Below are positions 11,064 to 22,529 of a stretch of DNA of 64,000 nucleotides, piece after piece. The DNA is taken from NCBI GenBank assembly GCA_019096155.1, contig JAHCVI010000002.1, forward strand, positions 682,001 through 746,000. The letters run 5' to 3'. The position numbers and the translations under genes were made by a program. The notes beneath the pieces were generated by a model. The model worked only from the letters and a program-made list of their open reading frames with translations, did not search any database and was not told where the DNA came from. This DNA is from Staphylotrichum longicolle (lineage: Eukaryota; Ascomycota; Sordariomycetes; Sordariales; Chaetomiaceae). Every line of letters begins with the position of its first letter. Within the stretch, counting starts at the first letter, position 1.

Positions 11064-11770
11064 TCACGCCTCGGCGCCCTTTTCATCACTGCCGACCTTG
11101 TCAGCGCTCTTACCGCCGTGTCTCGCATTGTAAGCCTCCATCAGACTGTCCCAGTCCGCACGCCGTCTCTCTCGGCGCTCCTTGCGGGCCGCCGTGTAGT
11201 CGCTGTTGGAGACGAGCTTGGCCGCCGGCGGGTTGTCCTCGTCAAGCTGCCCGCAGCTGTCCCAGTCCGCCAGGCCCTCCCAGGCCATGTCCCGGGGCAC
11301 GGCGTCGCGGAGCGCCGCGCTCATGGGCGAGCCGCTGGCGAAGATGCTCTGCTGCGTGGGCCACCTGCCGTGCAGCGGCGACTCCGCGATGCGGGGTTTG
11401 TGTTTGTAGTCGGACTTTGCTGTGATCTTGACCAGGAACGTTGTCGTCGGGACGGTCGTGGACGGGGCTTTCGAGCCGGGGGCGCGCTGCTCGGTGACGC
11501 AGTCGAACTGGAGCGGGCTTCTGGCGACGAGGTCGTTGGCCATGTCCTCGGATTGGAGGATCGAGACAAAGTGAGAGGGATCCTGCAGATTGGCTCAGCA
11601 TGACGACGCCGGTGAGAGGGTGTGGGTGTGGGGGGGCAGAAACGGACCTGGAGCCTCTTGAAGAACTCGACGTCGCCGTGCTGCTTCAGCACGCCGAGAA
11701 TGGCCCGCCGTTCCGAGAGAGTCGAGGGCGCGGGCGACACCTTGACCAGGACGGTGCGCACCTTGGCCAT
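11064..11770 (-). CDS. Unrecognised two-exon protein, 213 aa
   Basis: Exons 11648-11770 and 11064-11582 are separated by a 65-nt intron (GTCCGT donor, CAG acceptor, phase 0). The splice joins FFKRLQ to DPSHFVSILQ without disturbing the frame. The N-terminus (AKVRTVLVKVSPAP, then SERRAILGVLKQHGD) reads as a small alpha/beta domain, possibly RRM-like in spacing. The second half contains DYKHKPRIAESPLHG and a basic helix (ARKERRERRRADWDSLMEAY) near the end. I do not recognise a family and assign no function. An in-frame ATG 99 nt upstream (11869) would add 33 residues. I prefer 11770 because the upstream extension looks less ordered. Confidence 0.65.
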
Positions 11771-14700
11771 GGTTCTCGCTTTTTCGGGCCACATCTTGGG
11801 CAGCAGTGTCGAGGGGTTGTGGTTGCAGTCGAACTCTTGAATCAATCTTCCACAGTTGGCGATTCGCATTCAAGTGCTTGCACCAGCTCCCAAAAAAAGA
11901 TGTCAAAGCTTGGCTTTGATGCTCTTCGGCTGCTGTTGCCAAGACATTCGGTTATGTGGGGCTTTGCTACCTCTCTCAGGGCTGCGATTCAACATGGGAT
12001 GAACGCTGACTTCAGAGAACTAAAATACCTTCCTTTCCCCTGGTTTGTCCTCGCGAAGAGGACATCGAAGCCATGCTCGACGACTCTTGACTCCGCATAG
12101 GTTTCATCACCCAGTTTTCTGCTTGCATCACCTCGGGTTCTTCGCCGTATCAGTATCAAATGACACAAATTCTGATCTCTTTGATCAAAGGCCCTTGGTT
12201 ACAATTTTGTTAGTCCGGACCTACTAGAAGAAACTATGTCTCCTCTCCATTGTCTCTTCTTGAGACCCTCGTCATCGCCAGTTAGATCCCCATTTGGGAT
12301 TCTGACCGGTAAACAGAATGCCAGATACTCAGGCCCAGGCCATACAAGACATCCTCGACCGTTAGGTAGTAGTTACCCTTTAGGATCGTAGATGGGTCTG
12401 TGTATGGATTAAAGCTTGCGTAAATGCCTGTTGGTTGGGGGACTGTGGGGTCCTGCTGTTGCAAGACAGTTGCAGGACCAACCAAGTTCGCGGCAAGTGA
12501 TGGCTATAACTGCAGTCGGTTCCAAGGAGCCGGGCCGCCAACCTGCAGACGACTTGGGAAGTTCCGCCACACATTGCCCGGAGCAGTAAAGACGATGCTG
12601 CATCAAGACGGTGGACGTTGGCGCTGGCGTTTGCTTGCCTTCAGCATTCTCCCTCTCGTAATCACCCCCCGTCTGTACCTTGAATCCTCCCGGACCCCGG
12701 AAGCGGCCCGGATCTGATATCAAATTCTGTGGAAGCCCAATCGGAGCCGGCGAGCGGGATCCGGGGTAGGCCCGAGTGCGGCGTTGGTGTGTCTTGCGGC
12801 GCGGCGTTTCAGGCCTCTCAGCACGGTCATCAGGGCCTGGCTCCTGTGGTAAGCGCTTCCTGAGACGGGGCCGGCCGAGTTCTTATTTTTGGGATGAAAC
12901 AGCGGGCTTCAACTTGCAAACAAGCCCAACGCCAACGTGAGACAAACCAAACGGATAGCGTACGGCAGACTGCAGACTGCAGGCTGCAGGCTGCGGAACA
13001 CACATGATTTTGGGTTCTGCAGACAGCCGGCAAAAGACAAAGTCGCGTGGCATGACTCGTGGGCGGACAATGCCTCATGGCAATTTCCACCAGCGCCTTG
13101 TCAGGTCCCGACGGGAAGGGACCTCCGAACAAGAGAAGAAAAAAGCGGAGTCGCATCGGGGCCTTCGGACGAGCGCTCAGTTGGGAATCGTTCAGGAATC
13201 AGAAGCCGCTCGATCTGTGCCTGCCGGTAAAAGTCAACCAGGGCCCCGGGACCCGACAGTGCCAGCACTGTCATGCGGAGCCAATCTCGAGATTGCCCGG
13301 TCATTGGCTGGGGGGAAGCCACACTCCATGGGACCCAGGCTCACCCAGCCAAAGAGGCCCGCAAAAGTCTGCGATCGTGCGCCCTCACTGGACAGCAGCG
13401 ATGCACCCCGATTCCCAAAGCATCGGCACCAGCATCTTTTGGATCTGGCCTCGACAGATTTGGATGGAGCCATCAAAGGAAAACCCGAGCCCGAGGCCGC
13501 CGCCGCGGTTGATTGGGTGTGTCACAGGCCAGCCTCCATCCACCTCCAAACCATTGTTTCCCCTTTCCACTTTCCACTGATGTCTTTGTCAGACCGCCTG
13601 GCGCTGCTTCGTCAGTGACAGTGACAGGGACAGATTGTCTTGTGCGGCCCGGTGCTGTCTGGTTTTTGATCCTGCTGAACCAACGCACAGGCAGCGCCCA
13701 CAACGAGTGGGGAGGGGGCGGCGGAAATGTGGCCGCTCGCTTGCCTTGGCAGTTTCTGGCGGTGGGTGCGGTGGGAAGCGGTTCGTGGGCTCGCGCTCAC
13801 CGGTGGCTTGGGTCGCCCGCCCAAAAGAGCCCTGGAGGGTCAGGAGGGCTCCACACGCGCCCCGACAAACAGTGCGAGCAAGGGCAGGGTTGGCGAGCCG
13901 GGACCGGTCATGGCCAATCAGCATGCTGGGGACCGGCGTGGCGGTTCGGTCGACCGCAGACCCGGGCCCTGTCAGTGCCTGTCGAGCCTGTCGAGCCCCT
14001 CGGGCCTGTCCAAAGAAGCTCAGCACGCCGTATTCCGTAACGTTAATCTGCAGAAGTGGGTGGGGGGAGGGAGCTGGGGGAGTAAGAGCGAGGAGTGCCC
14101 GACACACTTTGCTCGACTGAGTCTAGTGAGTCTAGCGAGGGCATCTGTCCCAAAAGACCCTCTGTGCGTGCGTGCGTGCGTGCTGCAGCAGCAGTCAGCA
14201 GTCAGTCAGAAGCTCGCAATACGGAAGGTAATCAATCAATTCCGCAAGAGCAGCCGCAACGAGAGACTCTCTCCTTTCCTGCTCCTGCTCCTGCTCCTGA
14301 TTCTGACTCTGCTCCATCCTACGAAGTACCCCAACAAGACACACACAACACACACAACACACAACACGCACCACTCTGTCTGTCTCGGCCCAGTTGCCGT
14401 TGTCGGCCCCGACTGTGACCCTTCTTCGGCACTTTCGCGGCAGAGAGGCAACCTTACCGTGGAGGTTATTTCATGCGTGCCATCGCCCGCACCCGCTGCC
14501 ACGGTTCGCCGACATCCCATCCCGGCCAGCCGCTGCCTTAGCTGCGCCGACATTTTCATAATATCCAGCAAAACCCGCCAAGTCGCTGGCCCATCCGGCT
14601 AGCATTCATCGGGCGACGCTGTGTCCTGCACCGTGGCTGCCGGGCGCAGAGCTAGAGACTAGTGAGACTCTGGAGCGCATGACGGTTCCGATGCCTTCTG

Positions 14701-14888
14701 GCAGCAGCGGACTCGTGTGTGTGTGCTTTCGGCGCTTCCCCGACCTCCACGTCCTCCTCCTCCACCTGGACGGCTCCGACGACAACGACCACGACCACGA
14801 CTGCCACCACGGCTGCGACAGCCTCACCTAACCCGGAATCCCCCTTTGCGTCAGCCGGCCGCAGTCGGTCTGCACGCCCCAATCTGCC
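11771..14888. other. Intergenic region and probable long leader of the downstream gene, 3.1 kb
   Basis: No convincing gene is visible. It contains simple-sequence patches: a GTGC/GCGT run near 14165-14180, CTCCTG repeats near 14278-14305, CA-rich DNA near 14340-14370, and Thr-coding ACG/ACC repeats near 14775-14815. The last 250 bases are open in another frame with Ser/Thr/Ala-rich translation and may be an upstream exon or leader of the next gene. I could not place a splice that joins the two cleanly. Confidence 0.4.
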
Positions 14889-16136
14889 ATGTCTGCGCGC
14901 CATGTCTCCGGGCCTGGCGCCGCAGTATGGGAAGGCAGCAGCAGCAGCAGCAGCAGCGAGGTGGGTGTAGCAGGAAACCTTCCAGACGCAGAGCGACCAA
15001 CAACAACAACAACGGACCCAACTCCGTGTCTGCATGTCGATGAGTTTCGGCTTCGGCGCCACCAACACCACCACCACCAACACCAGACCCAACACGAGTA
15101 TCCACATCAGTACCAATCCGACTATCAACACCAACACCACCAACATCACCAACAACACCAGTTCCAACCCCAGGTTCGAGATGAACTTGCGATCCCGCGA
15201 CCCCATTCGCCACGCTCAACCGACGACACGCCCCTGCGCGAGACATCTGACACGCTGTCGCCGGGACGCACGGTCGATAGGCTGGTGCGTAAATTGAGCA
15301 AGCAGCGGCTGCAGTCCAGCCGTCCCAGTCACCGCCAACCGCCGCCGCCGCCGCCGCAGCAGCAGCAGCCACCAACACCGGCGACCAGGGAAACCCCCGA
15401 GCTCCGCAGGTTTCGGGAATGGGCGAGGCGCGAGCTGTTCGACCCCCCACCGCAGCAGCCCCAAGTCCCAGAACCACCTGCTGTGGACTACGCCCTTCCG
15501 TGGCTCTCGCTCCCCACGCACAACGTGGGCGAGCCCATCGAGATTGACGAGGCCTACGCCAACCCGACAGGAGCCGCCTCCGAGCCGCCAGAGGACAGGC
15601 GCCTCCTCGACGTCCGACGCCCCCGGCGACAACCAAGCGGCCAGCTCCGCCCTGGAGACCGCCGCGTCGAGGACATGATCGCGAACGGGGACCAGTGCAA
15701 CGTGCGCAGCGAGCCGCCGCCGTCAATGCCACCACCGCCGCCCACCCGACCCGCCGCCGCAACCCCGGCCTTCATCGAGCCCGACCCGGACTGCGCCATG
15801 CCGGAGCTCGAGTTCGACGACCACCACGCCGACGACGGCGGCATCCCGGGGCTCCCGCCGCGCGACGCCGAGGGCTCCACCACCGCCCTGCGCTACACCA
15901 GCGGCCCCGGCGGCATCCGCAAGTACACCGTCGGCGGCGTCGCCCTGCGCTACCGGCTGTCGGCCGACGCCGCGCTGCGCTGCGCCAATGTGGTCCGCAG
16001 CCGGCCCCGCATGCGCAAGCGCACCAAGACGCGCCACGGGAGCGCCGCGTCCTCGGCCATCACGTCGGCCGTCACGTCCCCGACCATGTCGTCGGCGCCC
16101 TCGCCGCCTCTGCCCGCGACGCATCTTCCGCTGTAA
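14889..16136 (+). CDS. Low-complexity protein of unknown function with an ordered C-terminal block
   Basis: One long frame of 415 codons from an ATG at 14889. The N-terminal third is Ser-, Thr-, His- and Gln-rich. From about residue 100 the composition looks genuinely coding: TLSPGRTVDRLVRKLSKQR, then RRFREWARRELFDPP, SLPTHNVGEPIEIDEAYANP and, near the C-terminus, a conserved-looking block GPGGIRKYTVGGVALRYRL followed by basic residues (RSRPRMRKRTKTRHGS). I do not recognise a catalytic domain. The basic stretch could be a nuclear localisation signal. The true start is uncertain, since open frames upstream (14679-14960) could belong to an earlier exon. Runs of T follow the stop (16139-16213). 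Confidence 0.6.
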   Translation: MSARHVSGPGAAVWEGSSSSSSSEVGVAGNLPDAERPTTTTTDPTPCLHVDEFRLRRHQHHHHQHQTQHEYPHQYQSDYQHQHHQHHQQHQFQPQVRDELAIPRPHSPRSTDDTPLRETSDTLSPGRTVDRLVRKLSKQRLQSSRPSHRQPPPPPPQQQQPPTPATRETPELRRFREWARRELFDPPPQQPQVPEPPAVDYALPWLSLPTHNVGEPIEIDEAYANPTGAASEPPEDRRLLDVRRPRRQPSGQLRPGDRRVEDMIANGDQCNVRSEPPPSMPPPPPTRPAAATPAFIEPDPDCAMPELEFDDHHADDGGIPGLPPRDAEGSTTALRYTSGPGGIRKYTVGGVALRYRLSADAALRCANVVRSRPRMRKRTKTRHGSAASSAITSAVTSPTMSSAPSPPLPATHLPL

Positions 16137-17815
16137 AATGTTTTTTTTTTTATCTTGGCTCGACAGCATGTTTATTTTTTTTTCCCTTTGTTCTTTATTC
16201 TTTTTTTTTTTAAACGGGACCGTCGTCGTATGATACCCCTCTTCTTCTTCCTTGTCCTGTGGTCATGCCGTTGGTCTTGGGAAACCTTTTTTTATGGGAG
16301 TTTAAAAAACAAAGGGGGGAATTTCCAAACCGGGCACCGACCCTGCGTCGGCGGTGCAGGGTTGCATAGGTAATCCACTGCATATCTTGGGGAGTTTTGC
16401 TGTTTCGGGGCATCACGGGGGTACACATCACATGGAAACGGCACCAGGGGGTTGCTAATAGACTTGGGGCGTCGTCGCAAGCCATCTGGGGCCGAACCAG
16501 GCCGTCTCTTTTTTTGTTTCACAAAGCCGTTTGTTTTCTCCGGGGTCGTGTCTTTTACACAGTTTGGAGGGTCAGATCAGAGGGGGGGTTGAGGGAGGGG
16601 GGGACAAGCAGAAGAGGCTCTGCAACAACAATGTACAAAGCAGGGCAGATGCATTAGACTTTTTGGACAGGGGAATACGCATGGCATCCATGGCGGCAGG
16701 GCGCAGATCCCTTGCCGGGCCCAATGTTGCGCTTCTTCTCATCACTCACCGCCACACCTTGCTGAATATAAATGTGTGTTTGCTTGCTAACGGGCTTCCC
16801 AAGGGATAACACCCCCCAAGGTGGCAAGGCCCATCTCTATTTAGCAATTGGCCAGCACACTCAGCCTCTCTCACACACAAACCACCACCCTCCCCTCGGT
16901 CAGTCAGTCTCCCCCCTCCCCCTCACCTAGCACACCTCAACATGTGACAGGATTAGCTCACGGGGGCGCGTATTGTATTGGGGCAACGCTTGTTTTTTCG
17001 CAATGTTTGTTACACACTCCCCCCCAACACAGGGCCTTGCCAGGGAGGAGATCTCACATTTTGGCTGTTTGTGCCGGAGGAAGCCGGCGGAGAAGAAGAA
17101 GGGAGGGAGGAGCAACCCGTTTCCCGATTCCCGATTCCCACATTCCAGTCGCTTCGCCCGCTGCTGCTTTGTGCTTCAGCAACGGAGTTGACTCGGACCA
17201 ACCGCGCAGGCGGGGTGGGGGAGAGGGGGGCTGCTTCGCACGCAACAAAGCAACTCGGCGCTTCTTTGTCGAGTTAGTGGCGCATTGCCAGACCTCCACC
17301 GCGTCACCATCTCCTCGTTGCTCATTGCTCGTCAGCGGTGGGAAAGGAGGAGGAGGGAGGGGGATGAACCGGATGTCCAGGATGGAGGGTTCGTGAGGAG
17401 TCTGGAATGCGAGATCGTCTGGACGCAACTCTCGCCCATTCCTCGGCGGGGCCAGGGTACCTGCATGAGCGAGACCTCTGTCTACAAATTGTCTTGGATG
17501 TCCCCTCCCCCCCCCCCCCCTTTCCCCCCCTCGCATATCTTCTGTTGCCGTGGCAGGGTTGGTGTGGATTTGTTGACTTGTTCCCGCTCGAAAACACCCC
17601 CTCGACCTACACCGCGCAGCTCCCCCCCTCGGGCGAGCATCATGGCCCCCTGGAGCCACGAACAACGCACAAGTACACATACACATACACACACCACCAC
17701 ACCATCAAGCCAACAAGCGACAGCACAGGCTGCTCCCACCCCAGCATAACAGCCACAGCAACAACAACAACCATCGCAAACAACAACGACTCGCGGCTTT
17801 ACCGCAACCCCAACA
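16137..17815. other. Intergenic region upstream of the WetA-like gene, 1.7 kb
   Basis: It begins with poly-T runs after the preceding stop. It then runs through mixed sequence, a C homopolymer tract near 17507-17530, a CA repeat near 17680-17700 and CAA-rich DNA just before the WetA-like start. It presumably holds that gene's promoter and leader. Long leaders are usual for fungal developmental regulators. No gene is supported. Confidence 0.4.
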
Positions 17816-20317
17816 ATGGCCGGCGTCCAGGGCATGGCTTACACCGCGGCAGCAACAAGCGGGTTGCCCCCGCACCCGCACCCGCCCCCGGAGAACAAAG
17901 CCAAGGGCAGCAGCGGCAGCAGTGGCGGCTTTGACTGGCAGGACATGACATACGAGGCGGGGTCGGCCGAGTTCTTTGACCAGTACATCAAGCTGGGCGA
18001 TTCGGACGACGAGGAGGCCCCAGACGACGTGGGAGGAAACGAACGGGGATGCCCAGTGGGGGAGGGTGGAGGCGCGGGCTCGGGCTCGGGCCCGGCCACT
18101 TTTCCGGCGGTTCTGATTTGCCCTTGACGCCGCACCTTTCGGCGGCGTCGTCTCTGGTGGTGGTGGGGGGCGGTGGACAGGGTCAGACCAGGGTCAGATG
18201 CTGCTGCTGGCGGGGGGTAGTGGTGGTATAAACAACGACGGCGGCTGCGTTGTTGGGGAGTGGAGAGAGTCGAGACGGCAGCAACAGCAGCAGCAACAGC
18301 AGCAGCAACAGCAGCAGCAGCTTTTGTATCCGCACTATCGAGGCTCGTCCAACATGACGGCGCTGAGCAACCCCGAGGTGGAGGTGGATGGGCTGCCGTA
18401 CGGCGGCTTCGGCGAGGGGCCCGGTGGAGGGTCGATCTCGGACTCGGAGCTCCTGAAGCTCGAAGGCCTGACGATGCGGTCGCCGCGCATGCAGCTGCCG
18501 CAGCTGTCGGCGTCCGAGCCGGCGTCGCCCCCGTCCAAGTCGTCGGCCAGCCCGCGCAAGGCCAGCCGGCTCGAGTCGTTCTGCACCAAGATCCGCAACA
18601 AGGCGGCCACGCTGCACGGCAAGGGCAAGCAGGTCGAGGTCAAGGCGGAACCGGAGGCGGCGTTGTCGGCCCCCGTCATGTCGACGGCGCAGATGGAGCC
18701 CGTCAAGGGACGGCCGCGGCCGCGCGATCTGCACATCTCCAAGGCACAGCTGCCGTCGCCGCCCCTGACGAGCGGCATGCCGAACCAGCAATCGGTCAGC
18801 AGCGGCAACGACGCCAGTTTTGTCAACGGGTTTTTGGACGACCGCTTCATGGCCGACAGGTTCTTGAGTGGTCAGTTTGTGCCGCCGCTGCAGCTCAACG
18901 GCGGCACCATGCCCCAGACGCCGATGCAGACGCCTTCCCTTGTGGACGCGTGGCAGCTGCCCCTGATGGCGTCCAGCGGCAAGCCGTGCTGGACAGGCTC
19001 CAGCCCGTATCTACCCGCCGTGAACGGCGGCGATGCCGGCTGGTGGGATCCGTCCGCCGACGCCATGGAAACGGACCTGCCCGTCTCTTACCCACGATGT
19101 CCGCAGCTTTGCCGTCCTCCAGCACCAGCACCAGCAGACCTTCGAATATCCCGCCCCGCCGGGCACCGAAGACCCCGGCTTTGTCCCGATCCACATGCCC
19201 AGCCCCGCGGCATCCCCCTGCAGTCCTGCACAGCGACACCACCACCCGCCCGTCCCGCGGCGACCACCGCCGGCCCAACCCGCGCGCCCCCTCCTCGGGC
19301 GCCCGCCACCGGCAGTACGGCCCCGGAATCTCCCCGCGCAAGGGCCGCACGGTCAGCGGCGCAGGCAGCTCCAGCGCAAGCCGCATGGGCTCCGTGTCCC
19401 CGGGACCGAAGCCCCATCCCGCCGCGGGGACTCCCTCCGGCCGACTCCACCGGCGCAGCGCCTCGATGCAGACGCTCACCCAGCCCGGCCCCTCGCTGTC
19501 GTTGTCGTCGTCGTCCGTGGCCGACGGCGGCGCGGCCATCCGCAAGCGGCGCAGCTGGACGGGGCGGCGCACGTCGAGCGGCTCGCTGCACCACCAGTAC
19601 CACACCCTCGCGGCGGCGGCGTCTGTGTCCGGCGGCGGCAGTGGCGGCTCGCCCTCGCGGCGGCGGACAAATACCCAGTCATCATCCCGCCCCGTATCCT
19701 TCACCACCGCGACCTTCTCTCCAGCGTGGCCGCCCACTCCAACAACCACAACCACGGCCACCACCACACCTCGACGGCTACCCCCCTCCCAACCACAACC
19801 ACAAACACAAACACAAACCACCGCCAGCAGCCCATCCAAACGCCCCCCCGCATCCCGAACCCCAACCTTCCCCCCCTCCATGACTTCCACCTCCACCTCC
19901 ACCGCCACCTTCACGTCTTCCTCCTCCCAAGAGGACCACCACCACCACCACCACCACCACCACCACCAGCAGCAGTACGACATCGGCGCCGACACAGACG
20001 GCTTCGTCAACTACACCCCGCAGGACCACACCCTGCTCATGACGGGCGTGGCGCCCTCGGGCTCGTCCAAGACCAAGGCGCGGCGCGAGCGCGAGGCGGC
20101 GGAGCGGCAGCGGGAGTTCCGCGAGCGGCTGGCGCGGATGGTGCGCGCCGCGGGCGGGGACGTGAGCAAGTTGGCTGCTGCGGCTGTTGTCGATGTCGGG
20201 TCTGCTGATGGTGAGGAGGATGGTGATGGTGATGGTGAGGAGGAAGGGGGTGATGTTGGTGATGTGGAGGAGGTGGGGAGGAGGCCGATAAAAATGGAGG
20301 AGGGAATGGCGTTGTAG
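17816..20317 (+). CDS. wetA: WetA-family conidial development regulator, reading frame broken
   Basis: WetA proteins control late conidium maturation and spore-wall metabolism in ascomycetes and are believed to act in the nucleus. The C-terminus carries the family hallmark: DGFVNYTPQD, LMTGVAPSGSSKTKARRERE and ARMVRAAGGDVSKL. A second conserved patch is APSSGARHRQYG with SPRKGR. The N-terminus (FDWQDMTYEAGSAEFFDQY) also fits. The frame is not continuous. Coding character lies in one frame from 17816 to about 18030, another from about 18190 to 19080, a third from about 19085 to 19205, and the first again from about 19210 to the stop at 20317. A GT-AG intron at 18029-18191 could explain the first switch; the two near 19085 and 19205 look like single-base indels. 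A CAG/CAA tract encodes poly-Gln, and a ten-His run precedes the C-terminal domain. Confidence 0.8.
18277..18320 (+). repeat. CAG/CAA repeat encoding poly-Gln in the WetA-like gene
   Basis: About 15 CAG or CAA triplets in a row lie inside the coding region. Such tracts are length-variable and prone to sequencing or replication slippage. Confidence 0.85.
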
Positions 20318-20962
20318 GAGTCTTTCATTATTTTTTCTTTTGTTTTCTTTTTTCTTTTTGGGTCTGCTTTTCTTCACGATGAGCGCTGCCGGAGACAAAG
20401 CTGGGTGAATTGGTGATTGTGAGAGAAGGAAAAGATGTTGTGTTGGTGGGAGAGATGTAAGAGATGGCGAGGGATTGGCGTCGGGAAGGCGCAGGATGGT
20501 AGCTAACGATGAACGTGGAACTGGAGAAGAGGTGGTGTTTAAACAGATCTGTTTTACGCTTGGTTTCTTTCTTTGGTACATCGGAAGGAAGGAGTTCGAG
20601 ACCACCTCCGGTTTTGGTTCTGCACTTGGTACTTTTCTTGTTCTTTTTGCCATTTTCAAAATATGTGTTACAGTTGGGTTTGGGCTGAGGGTGGGAGAGG
20701 AGGGTCTAATGCGAGACAAGATGAGAAATGCTGGGCAAAGAAGAGGCTGGGTCGGCGCTGGGTGTCAAAATGTGACGAGTAGGTGGTGGTGGTGGTCCAT
20801 CTTCCAGGTTTTGACATTTTTTTGAGATGCCCGTTTGGGCAGCGTGTACTTCAGGTGTGCCATCTATTTACTTTGCAATCCAAGTGCTGGTCAGAGTGGA
20901 GTAACAGTCAAGCCCAGGTTGTACCGATATCAGGCTGCTTTTTATACGTGAAAGTGCGGACG

Positions 20963-21052
20963 TGTAAGTGAGTGTGATGTTGAGTGTGTAAGTGAGTGTG
21001 TAAGTGAGTGTGTAAGTGAGTGTGATGTTGAGTGTGTAAGTGAGTGTAAGTG
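20963..21052 (-). repeat. GTGTAAGTGA-type tandem repeat, possible SINE tail
   Basis: About eight degenerate copies of a roughly 10-nt unit (GTAAGTGAGTGT, with GTGATGTTGA variants) form a higher-order pattern. On the minus strand the tract lies about 150 nt downstream of the tRNA-like unit. Confidence 0.8.
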
Positions 21053-21194
21053 CGGCGGTGCAAGAGAAAGGACGACCAACACCGAGGAAAAGAAAAAGAA
21101 AAACGTCAAAAAGCTCACCGGCAGACTCAACCCCGTGAGGTATCTCACGGAGAGAGTCCAGCCGGCTACGAAAACCCCCGCGGGATTTTGCTTC

Positions 21195-21273
21195 CGAGCG
21201 GGCTCGAACAGACGGGCGGGGGATTTTCCCCCAGCCCGCGCTCACCCCATTACGCCACTGGGCGTTCTGGGGG
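21195..21273 (-). other. Degenerate tRNA-like unit (box A and box B), possible SINE head
   Basis: Read on the minus strand, TGGCGTAATGG matches an RNA polymerase III box A. GTTCGAGCCC, about 45 nt downstream, matches box B. A strong hairpin of G5/C5 with flanking GGGC/GCCC lies where the anticodon arm would be. The acceptor and T stems do not pair, so this is not an intact tRNA gene. It may be a pseudo-tRNA or the head of a tRNA-derived short interspersed element. Confidence 0.45.
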
Positions 21274-22529
21274 AGCCGGTACCAGATAGAACTTGACCCG
21301 GATACATATTGTCTGGGCGAGGGGGAGTGGTGTTGCCAGGTGCGGACGGATGTCTGGTCAGTCTTCGTCAGGTGTAGGCAGGCGTTGAGGACTGGGGACA
21401 GTTGTTTCACCACCAAGTGTCTTGCTCGGAGGATCTGGGCTTGCAAGTTGGATATTGTTAGTACAAGATGCAGCTGGCCCTCTTCGTTTTCGTGCTTCAC
21501 CCGCTGGTGTTTCATCTCTTTCATGCCATGTTTTCTAACCTTGACTAGTTGGTTGAAACCAGTCGACGTCTTTCGTCTTGACATCGTGCCGATCTGTGAA
21601 CGTTGCTCTGAGCAAGACGGGTACAGGCGGAGCGCAAAGAACGAAGAGCTGAAGCACGAGAGCCGAACCGTGAAGAGGTGAACCATGAAGAAATGGACCA
21701 TGAAGAAGTGAAGCACGACAGATCAAGTGCGGAGGGGCACGCAAGAGGGAAGCCAACAGCAACTTCTTGAATGCCTCTGCATCACAAGGGCGAGCCAACA
21801 TGCCAGGAGGTCTCAAGCATCACATCACAGCACCTCACCAACCCACCAGCCACAAACCAAGCAGTCAACACAAACTGAGTTGCTACCACACCCAAAGAAC
21901 AGACCTTAAAACAGAAGAAAAGACCCAACCCAAACCCCAAACCCAAAAACCGAAACGAAACGCAGCCCAGCTGTTGAATGTCTCCTCGTCACCCTCTCCA
22001 TATATACATCCCCCAAAGCGCAGACATACATGGCTGCGTACCTAAGGTGTTGATACACTCCAACCTGACATAGCAGTCCAAGGTCCCCTCCTCCCTCACT
22101 TCACGTAGCACATCTGCATCTGCAAACAACAAAGACACACTCCACCCCGTCCGACGCCAGCCAGACGCCATTTTTCAATGCCTCCCCCGAACAACAACCA
22201 ATCAACCAACCAACCCCTCAAGGGGGTTATGAAAAAAGAACAAGAAAGGAAAGGTATTGTGATCAACGTGGTATGGTATGTGGTAGTAAGTACGGCACGT
22301 GTATCCAACACGGCAGCCTTTGTGTTGCGGGAGGGGGTATGCAGGTATGATGGATGTATATATGTAAAGGTCCCATGACTCCCCTATGCGCTTTGCGCGT
22401 GCCGTGTGCGGGCCGCGAGTTAGAATCAACGAAACTGGGTGGTAAAAAAGCAGGAAGCAAAACGCCGTGTCCCATGTGTCATTATGGTCAGATTGCCCGA
22501 TATGTGCAGTATTTCCCGCGGGGAAAAAT

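Larger units (their letters stand above)
20318..22529. other. Intergenic region between convergent WetA-like and FLC-family genes, 2.2 kb
   Basis: Apart from the tRNA-like unit and tandem repeat listed separately, it holds unique sequence and the 3' regions of both genes. An A-rich patch of CCCAAACCC-type DNA lies at about 21900-21965. No protein-coding gene is supported. Confidence 0.4.

Noticed and set aside
21195..21273. Intact tRNA gene
   Set aside because: Box A and box B are present but acceptor and T stems fail to pair. It is kept only as a tRNA-like unit.
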